Source of the DNA: CAZPHI01 sp964586425
GTDB lineage: Bacteria; Bacillota; Clostridia; Lachnospirales; Lachnospiraceae
Assembly (NCBI GenBank): GCA_964586425.1
Contig: CAZPHI010000040.1
Coordinates: 1 to 17,463, forward strand
Reading direction: 5' to 3'
Length of the DNA: 17,463 bases
This document shows, piece after piece, positions 6,711-12,953 of the stretch; position 1 is the stretch's first letter; the number at the start of each line of letters is the position of its first letter. The position numbers were made by a program, and so were the translations under genes. The notes beneath the pieces were generated by a model, which saw only the letters and a program-made list of their open reading frames with translations, did no database searches and had not been told where the DNA came from.

Positions 6711-6739
6711 ATAATATCATAAAGCCAAAAATATTTCAA
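6711..6739 (-). promoter_or_regulatory. Sigma-A type promoter of the ATPase-TOPRIM cassette
   Basis: On the minus strand, -35 TTGAAA (6739-6734) is separated by 17 bases from -10 TATTAT (6716-6711), with TG one base before the -10 (extended -10). An 8-bp palindrome, TATCGATA, lies at the downstream edge. The leader is about 30 bases. The rest of 6674-6812 is very AT-rich and holds a 10-bp direct repeat (ATATTAGTAT at 6751 and 6791) but no convincing terminator. Confidence 0.68.
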
Positions 6740-6812
6740 TTGTAATTTGAATATTAGTATTTTATATGCCATTTTGCATTTTACATATGCATATTAGTAT
6801 ATTCCTTAATCC

Positions 6813-7994
6813 TTACCCCTTCTTCTCTACAGCCTTTTTCCTCTTAGCGAATATAAGCTTAATTCCTTCTGCGCTTCCTTTAACCTTGTCGCTATTCTTG
6901 CCATATATACCCTCAGCAATACCACGAATTCCGTATCCAAGAGCTCTAATCTTCGATACATTCTTACTTACGAAGAGAACCTTGTTACGATATACATAGT
7001 GTGTGAAGAATGGTGACCACTCCTTGCTTGTACCTGTGTGAACGTGACGAACCACAGATTCTGGGCAATACAGAATCTTCTTACCGGTCTTTCTGATTCT
7101 GTAGGAAAGGTCCGTATCCTCATAATACATGAAGAATCTGCTGTCCATTCCACCGGCTTTCATATAATCCTTACGGCGAATCATCATTGCAGCGCCACAT
7201 GCAGCCTGAACCTCTGCTACAGTGTCGTATAATGGAGCAAGCTCCTTGTCGTTAGTTCTAACACCGAATCCCAAATCATAACCATTACAGTGTTTGTCCA
7301 GTGCTGAACCAGCATTTTGAATAATTGAAAATGCTGATTTCGCAATCAACTCTTTGTTATAGACAACTTTCGATGTCTCTTCCTGCTTCATTCCATTATC
7401 GTCATCATCGAGTGCTCTTGTAAGCTCCATCTCAATTGTATAATCTGTAATTCCATCAATTAGTGGTACTGTAATATTGTTAGAACGCTTCTTTCCAGGT
7501 TCCACTCTCGCCTGAAAGCGCTTATCTAACGAATAATCTCTTCCATTAATCTCAATATTACTTGCTACCATACCATTCTTAACGAATACATCAATAAAAT
7601 CATGAAAGAATATAAGCTTTGAACATACAATACCAACATCCTTGCGGCCGTGAATATTCTTGTATAATTCAAGAAGCCAGGTTGGATTTACTGCTGTGTC
7701 ATTATTAAGTAATGCTAGATATCTGCCAGCAGCTTCCATAGCTCCTGTATTATTCGCAGATGCAAACCCTGTATTCTCCGTATTCTCAATAATCTTGTAC
7801 CGCTCTATTCCACTGTTCTCGAATTTACTCTTATAATATTCTACCGAATCATCAGTAGATGCATTATCAACGACAATTACTTCATAGCTTAATGGTCCCA
7901 TCTGCATTGCCGCAAGTGAATCCACATTCGCATCTATATAATTGCGTCCATTATAATTAACAACAATAATTGATATATCTACATCATATACCAT
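6813..7994 (-). CDS. Glycosyltransferase family 2, rhamnosyltransferase-like, with an inserted region
   Basis: This is an inverting GT-A enzyme that adds one sugar to the growing lipid-linked repeat unit at the cytoplasmic membrane face. The family motifs are clear: ISIIVVNYNG (7-16), VIVVDNASTDDS (39-50), NTGFASANN (74-82), DxD-equivalent LLNNDTAVN (96-104), CGAAMMIRR (266-274), GGMDSRFFMYYEDTDLS (281-297) and RHVHTGTS (316-323). This matches the COG1216 rhamnosyltransferase-like group. At about 393 residues it is longer than usual because about 85 residues (136-222), including an acidic DDDD run, separate FFHDFID from IIQNAGSALD, which normally lie close together. I chose ATG 7994, since GAGGTG lies 6 bases upstream; the longer frame would start on GTG at 8003, inside that ribosome binding site. 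It is the last gene of the glycosyltransferase block. Confidence 0.88.
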   Translation of the reverse strand: MVYDVDISIIVVNYNGRNYIDANVDSLAAMQMGPLSYEVIVVDNASTDDSVEYYKSKFENSGIERYKIIENTENTGFASANNTGAMEAAGRYLALLNNDTAVNPTWLLELYKNIHGRKDVGIVCSKLIFFHDFIDVFVKNGMVASNIEINGRDYSLDKRFQARVEPGKKRSNNITVPLIDGITDYTIEMELTRALDDDDNGMKQEETSKVVYNKELIAKSAFSIIQNAGSALDKHCNGYDLGFGVRTNDKELAPLYDTVAEVQAACGAAMMIRRKDYMKAGGMDSRFFMYYEDTDLSYRIRKTGKKILYCPESVVRHVHTGTSKEWSPFFTHYVYRNKVLFVSKNVSKIRALGYGIRGIAEGIYGKNSDKVKGSAEGIKLIFAKRKKAVEKKG

Positions 7995-8060
7995 CCGTAT
8001 CACCTCTGTTTGGCACTGTCCATATAATCAACTCTGCATTGATATACTCATGCCGCTATT

Positions 8061-8132
8061 TTTGTTCATCTTTTTATTCATCATCTATTTATTCATTATA
8101 ATTTTATTCATTATAATCTATTCATCATCTTT
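8061..8132. repeat. 15-bp tandem repeat spanning the 3' end of a glycosyltransferase gene
   Basis: Units are TTTATTCATCATCTA (8073-8087), two identical copies of TTTATTCATTATAAT (8088-8102 and 8103-8117) and a related unit at 8118-8132, plus a 12-base degenerate unit at 8061-8072. The stop codon (8120-8118) and the last acidic codons (Asp-Asp-Glu) of the upstream gene lie in the 8118-8132 unit. The rest fills the 123-base gap before the next gene. Confidence 0.7.
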
Positions 8133-9278
8133 TTCATCAATTCCTTTGATGCTTCTTTCAAGCTTCAATAAGAAACCGCTTTTTTTCTGAATCTTCTGAG
8201 CAGCTTCAATTGCACCTGCCATTGCATATGCTGTCAAATAGCGGCCTTTAACTACATTACTTAGTATAAGCTTATTCTTAACATAGCTGATGTCACAATA
8301 TCCGACGAATGTCTCCCAGTACTTTGCTTTACGCTCAAGCTGTTTTGCATATCTTACAATCGGATAGAGATTAATAGACACTGCCTTACTTTTGGCTATT
8401 TGTCCTGTTCTCTGTCCAACCCTTAAGTTCATTATGAACTCAACGATATCCCAGTAACAGCGCACGGTTCTATATGCCGGGAGCATCTTAACAGGTGTTA
8501 TGCTTCTCTTCACTATAGATATTAATTCATCATCCAATGCCTGCTGCTTCTTCGCAAGATCAGTTACATATCCCGAAGTCTCAGATTCAGAGATTTCATT
8601 AATTCTCCAGTAATACAAGGTCTCTTCAATTGTCGTTATTGTCTCTGCCTGTGTTATTAACTCAAGGAACATTATATAATCATCCTCATAGTTAACGAAG
8701 CGTCTGAATGAACGGTTTTTAATTAAGTTTCGGTCTATTAAGCATTTCCAAATAGTACCATATAGCTTAACATCGGGATTCCTGTGCCCGGTACCATTGC
8801 AGCTGGTATAGCCGTTGAATATTAGCGGATAGAGAATGTTCTCGTGGATATCTTCACCAGTGAAGCAGCCGTCTATCAGGTGCTCATAAGGAGTCTTGGC
8901 AACTTCTCCATCTGCTATACGGATACGTCCAGTTGAACATATAGCTAACTGGCTGGCGTCAACTATCATTCGCTCCAGCATAGTCCTATACATCTCCGGC
9001 TCCACACAATCATCCTGGTCGCAGAATGCAATGTAATCTCCGTTCGCCATAGACAGCCCGGCATTCCTTGCCGAACAGATGCCACCATTCTCTTTATGAA
9101 GGACGTGAATTCTTGAATCACAGTCTGCAAGGTCGTCGCAGATTGCGGGGCTCTTGTCGCTCGAGCCATCATCAATCAGAAGAATCTCAAGGTTTTGATA
9201 ATCCGAATTGCAGAGCGTATCCACCGTTTCTCGAAGGAATTTTTCCCCATTATATACGGGAATAATTACACTTATCAT
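8118..9278 (-). CDS. Glycosyltransferase family 2
   Basis: This GT-A fold enzyme has MISVIIPVYNGEKFL at its start, then LEILLIDDGSSDKSPAICDD, GGICSARNAGLSMANGDYI and the DxD-type nucleotide-sugar/metal motif FCDQDDCVEPEMY. The second half, which selects the acceptor, has KLYGTIWKCLIDRNLI and FVNYEDDYIMFLEL. The sugar cannot be assigned. I placed the start at ATG 9278 because the conserved first strand begins there. The frame continues upstream to a GTG at 9374, which would add 32 non-conserved residues and overlap the previous gene by 25 bases. Neither start has a good ribosome binding site; AAAGGATGG at about 9302-9310 is rather far, and a TTG at 9290 is another option. The C-terminus (DEKDDE) is encoded within a 15-bp tandem repeat. 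Confidence 0.85.
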   Translation of the reverse strand: MISVIIPVYNGEKFLRETVDTLCNSDYQNLEILLIDDGSSDKSPAICDDLADCDSRIHVLHKENGGICSARNAGLSMANGDYIAFCDQDDCVEPEMYRTMLERMIVDASQLAICSTGRIRIADGEVAKTPYEHLIDGCFTGEDIHENILYPLIFNGYTSCNGTGHRNPDVKLYGTIWKCLIDRNLIKNRSFRRFVNYEDDYIMFLELITQAETITTIEETLYYWRINEISESETSGYVTDLAKKQQALDDELISIVKRSITPVKMLPAYRTVRCYWDIVEFIMNLRVGQRTGQIAKSKAVSINLYPIVRYAKQLERKAKYWETFVGYCDISYVKNKLILSNVVKGRYLTAYAMAGAIEAAQKIQKKSGFLLKLERSIKGIDEKDDE

Positions 9279-9349
9279 TTTAGTATTCAAACGAACAACA
9301 CCATCCTTTCTTTGCCACAGGCCATTCACACTACATCTACTTTCGCTGG

Positions 9350-10399
9350 TTATTTCACATGCTTGGCTATCCACAGAGCCGTCTCTGGACTAATCATTGA
9401 GATGAATGCTCCATACTTGTTAATTGACCTTACATATGGGTCTTTGAGGACCTGCTTTTTGTATTTGTGAATCTCCATCAGGAGACGTTTGTATTCCATT
9501 GGGTATTTGCTGCGTTCCTCAGCACCGAATAATGCCAGTACCTGGAAGCATGCGCTAAAATGCCTTGACACCGCAGCGTTATAGCACTCCGGACGTTTGA
9601 ACTTGATGTCGCGAAGCATTTCCTTGGAAAGATTAATATAATCCATTCGCTTTGGTGTAAACTGACTGTTTACAATACTATTGTGACGCACCACGTAATT
9701 ATACTTCTTAGCTGAGCTGTATACCGACTTTGTTGCTTTCATGAACAGCTTGTATGTTGTTCCCATATCTTCATGCAGCTTGCCAATTGGATAACGAATA
9801 TCCTCAAATAATGCAGTCTTGTATAACTTCGCCCACGCTGTAACTGTAAAATCACGCTGGTAGAGAAGTGTCATCAACCCAACTGTATTACCATATGCTT
9901 TTACACAATAATTGTATTCTTTTGGCGATTTATCCACAATATCCTGCAGGATTTCCTTCTCATCCACAACTGCATAATTACAGACTGCAATGTCGATGTC
10001 GCCAACATTTCTATTCATATCAGGTATATCAAGATTAGTGTAATCACCCTCCGACAGCTTTCCAGTAATCAGATAATACAGATGTTCAATCATGTCGTAA
10101 TCAATATAATCATCTCCATCAATGAATGTAATATATTTGCCTCGTGCTATCTCAATTGCGTCATTCCTTGCTGCCGAAAGTCCCTTATTGAACTTATGTA
10201 TTACTCGTATTCGCTTATCTGAACGTGCATATTTGTCACAGATTGCCCCCGAATCATCAACTGAGCCATCATCAACAATAATTATTTCGAGATTACGGTA
10301 TGACTGGGCACACACGCATTCAATACATCTGCTTACGTAATCTTCAAGATTATACACACATACAACAACTGTTATTAATGGTAGATTCCCATGCATCAC
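9350..10399 (-). CDS. Glycosyltransferase family 2
   Basis: This 349-residue GT-A enzyme belongs to the EpsJ/WcaA-like group of capsule glycosyltransferases. Motifs are ITVVVCVYNLEDYVSRCI, LEIIIVDDGSVDDSGAICD, KGLSAARNDAIEIARGKYI and the DxD motif FIDGDDYID. The acceptor half has AWAKLYKTALFEDIRYP and KLHEDMGTTY, where HED is the usual catalytic-region motif of this group. AAAGGAG lies 7 bases before a GTG at 10399 and 10 bases before the next codon, ATG at 10396, so either may be used and the difference is one residue. It directly follows the GT4 gene with a 38-base gap and precedes another GT2. Sugar and linkage specificity are not readable. Confidence 0.9.
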   Translation of the reverse strand: MMHGNLPLITVVVCVYNLEDYVSRCIECVCAQSYRNLEIIIVDDGSVDDSGAICDKYARSDKRIRVIHKFNKGLSAARNDAIEIARGKYITFIDGDDYIDYDMIEHLYYLITGKLSEGDYTNLDIPDMNRNVGDIDIAVCNYAVVDEKEILQDIVDKSPKEYNYCVKAYGNTVGLMTLLYQRDFTVTAWAKLYKTALFEDIRYPIGKLHEDMGTTYKLFMKATKSVYSSAKKYNYVVRHNSIVNSQFTPKRMDYINLSKEMLRDIKFKRPECYNAAVSRHFSACFQVLALFGAEERSKYPMEYKRLLMEIHKYKKQVLKDPYVRSINKYGAFISMISPETALWIAKHVK

Positions 10400-10437
10400 C
10401 GCAATTCTCCTTTCTGTCTTCTAATATATTATTCATT

Positions 10438-11784
10438 CTAATTGATTTCCAATTCTTTTGCCATATTCTTTGCAAATGCTTCATTGCTGTAGTTCTTCGC
10501 CTTAACCACTGCCGCATCCGCCATTCTGGTTCTTAACTTCTCATCTTCTATTATCTTCTTAGTTGCCTTCCACAGTTCCTCTTCTGTCTCAAAAAGGTAT
10601 CCGCAGTTATCACTATCTACAATGAATCTTTGGCCTCCTCGATTGATAACAATCGGAACCGCTCCATAACTCATTGCCTCCACCGTAGTGATTCCAAAGT
10701 GTTCCATCTTCTCCGGTTCTTTCAGCTCATCTGTATTCATCCCTGTTCCATGCCAGAATATCTTCGCCTTTTGATACAGGTTCTTTAATTCTTCATATGA
10801 ACAATTAACGTGTAGATGTATATTAGGACATGATTTAGCAAGCTGCTTTATCTTATCAAGATACAATAAATCTTCCTTACTGTCAAATACAGTTCCACAA
10901 AGATGATATTCATAATTCGAAAAATCATCACAATGTTTGGCAAAGCATTCTGCCATCTCCAGCTGTTTCTTGCAGTGATGCCCTACGAAGAATCTGCCAA
11001 CGCTTAGAATTATGTTCTCCTTTTGCGCCTCATCATAGGTATTATCATTAACATTATATACACCAGGCCATACCGTAGCGCACTGTCCATCCTTAATGTA
11101 CCTGCCATAATATGTATCTGTCCATTGTGCAGTATATTCCGAGATATTAATTATCTTGTCATAGCTGGTAATGAATGCTTTGTCGATTCGCTCACCGAGT
11201 TTGTGAATCAAGCCAGCTTTTGGCCCGGCTTTGAGCTTGTTTTGGCTGTTTGGGGTTGGCTGGCCGGTGCCTGTTGTTTGAGTGCTTGCGCTGGACTGGC
11301 CGGTGCCTGTTGTTTGAGTACTTGCGCTGGACTGGTGTGTGAGTCTGGCGCCGACGCTCTCCGCGAACGGCTTTGGTGGGAACATGCATACATACACATT
11401 CTTCTTAGCCCTTCCCGCATGCTGACTCTCGAACATTATGTTAATAAGCAGGTCATAGCCAGCAGTTATAGCCTCAAGGTCTCTCTTGAACTTCAGGTAA
11501 TTAAAAGCATTTCTCTTATGAGGTCGCTCGATTTTCACAATCCGTGTGTGACTAAGTTTAATATTATATTGCTCGCACAGCGCATCAATCGTGATGTAAT
11601 CCGGTGAGTAGACATCTATGTCATTGTGATCATGGACCAATATATCTATTGTTAGGTCGGCATTATCTTGGTCGTTGGCTGCTGTGCCTGCCAGCCGTTC
11701 CTCAAGGAGCTTGCAGATTGAAAGCATCAGCTTCTCGCCGCCACCACGATAATCAATATATGGATTTAATACGCATACCTTCAT
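10438..11784 (-). CDS. Glycosyltransferase family 4 (GT-B fold) with a repeat-containing Ser/Thr/Gln linker
   Basis: This retaining GT-B enzyme would add a sugar from a nucleotide donor to the lipid-linked oligosaccharide. The N-terminal Rossmann domain begins MKVCVLNPYIDYRGGGEKL, with the glycine-rich acceptor loop. The C-terminal donor domain has ENIILSVGRFF, then EHFGITTVEAMSYGAVPIV, the E-x7-E motif of GT4. An insert of about 45 residues between PKPFAESVGARLTH and GLIHKLGERIDKA holds two exact copies of a 12-residue Ser/Ala/Thr/Gln/Gly unit. This part is GC-richer than the rest of the gene. I chose ATG 11784 because AGGAG lies 5 bases upstream; the frame extends eight codons further to 11808 without a better signal. 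The fold resembles ALG11-type mannosyltransferases in having a long N-terminal half, but the sugar is unknown. Confidence 0.88.
   Translation of the reverse strand: MKVCVLNPYIDYRGGGEKLMLSICKLLEERLAGTAANDQDNADLTIDILVHDHNDIDVYSPDYITIDALCEQYNIKLSHTRIVKIERPHKRNAFNYLKFKRDLEAITAGYDLLINIMFESQHAGRAKKNVYVCMFPPKPFAESVGARLTHQSSASTQTTGTGQSSASTQTTGTGQPTPNSQNKLKAGPKAGLIHKLGERIDKAFITSYDKIINISEYTAQWTDTYYGRYIKDGQCATVWPGVYNVNDNTYDEAQKENIILSVGRFFVGHHCKKQLEMAECFAKHCDDFSNYEYHLCGTVFDSKEDLLYLDKIKQLAKSCPNIHLHVNCSYEELKNLYQKAKIFWHGTGMNTDELKEPEKMEHFGITTVEAMSYGAVPIVINRGGQRFIVDSDNCGYLFETEEELWKATKKIIEDEKLRTRMADAAVVKAKNYSNEAFAKNMAKELEIN
11261..11332. repeat. 36-bp direct tandem repeat inside a GT4 gene
   Basis: Two adjacent 36-base units (11261-11296 and 11297-11332) differ by one base (G/A at unit position 24), and a short partial third unit (TGG) follows. 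On the coding strand each encodes 12 residues (QSSASTQTTGTG). The near-identity points to a recent duplication. Confidence 0.9.
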
Positions 11785-11830
11785 ATCCGCTCCTTCCTTC
11801 ATAACCATCTCTTAGTCAATTATGTAATGC

Positions 11831-12862
11831 TTATCGATTTTCCTTATCTAATTCACTATCACTACCACTCTTCTTGCAGTCAGTAAAATCACTTACTGCC
11901 GTATCATAGAATTCAAGGTTTTCGTTGTCATAGTACAGCTTCCTGACTTTGTACTGAATGTCCTGAAGCATCTTCCTGTTAGCAGCAATTACGTCGCCGA
12001 GGAAACCAACTACGATTGTAAGCACACCGATGACTAGCATCATGCTGGCCAATATCACCGACTGAACATGTCCATCGCCCGAGCCGCCAATTGCGAATAC
12101 CAGATATCGAATGAAGAATCCAATACCGATAAGTGAGCAGATACTTCCAAGAATTGAGAAGAAGTAAAGTGGTCGGTATGTCATATATGTTCTGATAATT
12201 GTAAGCATGGATTTCTTGATGTAACCCCACATGCTGTGAAAAAGTCTTGATTTACGAAGTTCAGGATTGGTGCGGATTGGAACGGACATAACTGCCATCT
12301 TGTCCCTGCCGGACTGAACGATTGTCTCTAATGTGTATGTATAGTCATTAATTACGTTGATTCGCATCGCCGCATCCCTGCTGTATGCACGGAAACCGCT
12401 TGGTGCATCCGGGATGTCTGTTCTTGATGCTTTTCTTACTACCCAGCTTCCGAAGTGCTGTAATTTCTTCTTTAATGGGGAAAAATGCTCTGTCGCATCG
12501 ATTGGTCGCTCGCCGATGACCATATGTGCCTTTCCGTCAAGTATTGGTCGCACAAGCTTCTCAATGTCTTCACCGCAGTACTGATTATCAGCATCTGTGT
12601 TAACGATGATGTCTGCGCCATTCTTAAGACAGGCATCAAGTCCAGCCATGAATCCTTTGGCAAGACCTTTGTTACGTCTGAATCTTACGATGTAGTCAAC
12701 GCCCCATTGTCTGGCAACTTCTGATGTGTTATCATGACTTCCGTCATCGATGATAAGATACTCAATCTTGTCAATTCCTTCGATTTTCTTAGGAAGGTCA
12801 TTCAATGCAATCTCTAATGTCTCTGCTTCGTTATAGCAGGGTACCTGAATAATAAGTTTCAT
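11831..12862 (-). CDS. Polyprenyl-phosphate glycosyltransferase, DPM1/ArnC-like (GT2) with C-terminal membrane segments
   Basis: This enzyme probably moves a sugar from a nucleotide donor to polyprenyl phosphate, giving a lipid-linked donor that is flipped and used outside. The catalytic domain (1-225) has LIIQVPCYNEAETL, EYLIIDDGSHDNT, RRNKGLAKGFMAGLDACL, the DxD motif NTDADNQY and DAPSGFRAYSRDAA, all typical of the dolichyl-phosphate mannose synthase/ArnC branch. Two membrane hairpins follow (about 233-259 and 268-288), then a basic cytoplasmic tail. This matches type III DPM-like bacterial enzymes of about 310-350 residues. GAGGT lies 9 bases before the ATG at 12862. It follows the 600-residue GT-C-like membrane protein, the usual partner of such enzymes. 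A GtrB-like or mannosyl donor is possible; the sugar is unknown. Confidence 0.88.
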   Translation of the reverse strand: MKLIIQVPCYNEAETLEIALNDLPKKIEGIDKIEYLIIDDGSHDNTSEVARQWGVDYIVRFRRNKGLAKGFMAGLDACLKNGADIIVNTDADNQYCGEDIEKLVRPILDGKAHMVIGERPIDATEHFSPLKKKLQHFGSWVVRKASRTDIPDAPSGFRAYSRDAAMRINVINDYTYTLETIVQSGRDKMAVMSVPIRTNPELRKSRLFHSMWGYIKKSMLTIIRTYMTYRPLYFFSILGSICSLIGIGFFIRYLVFAIGGSGDGHVQSVILASMMLVIGVLTIVVGFLGDVIAANRKMLQDIQYKVRKLYYDNENLEFYDTAVSDFTDCKKSGSDSELDKENR

Positions 12863-12888
12863 GTAATTTACCTCATATCTAAATTGTA

Positions 12889-12953
12889 TTATTGCTCTCT
12901 GTTATTGCTCTGTGTTATTGCAGCATGTTATTGCTACATCTTATTCAACCACG
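12889..12953. repeat. 13-bp tandem repeat at the 3' end of the membrane glycosyltransferase gene
   Basis: Five units begin at 12889, 12902, 12915, 12928 and 12941, exactly 13 bases apart. Four start with TTATTGC and the fifth with TTATTCA. On the minus strand every unit carries TAA, and the one at 12943-12941 is the stop codon of the upstream gene. Because 13 is not a multiple of three, the TAA codons fall in all three frames. Confidence 0.85.

Noticed and set aside
6751..6800. 10-bp direct repeat ATATTAGTAT as a target-site duplication of an inserted cassette
   Set aside because: Both copies lie on the same side of the cassette, so they cannot be its insertion duplication; the AT-rich context makes chance repetition likely.
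11192..11420. Two minus-strand frames of 65-70 codons rich in Gln, Ala, Pro and Ser
   Set aside because: They are other frames of the 36-bp repeat region of the GT4 gene; the GT4 frame carries conserved motifs on both sides.
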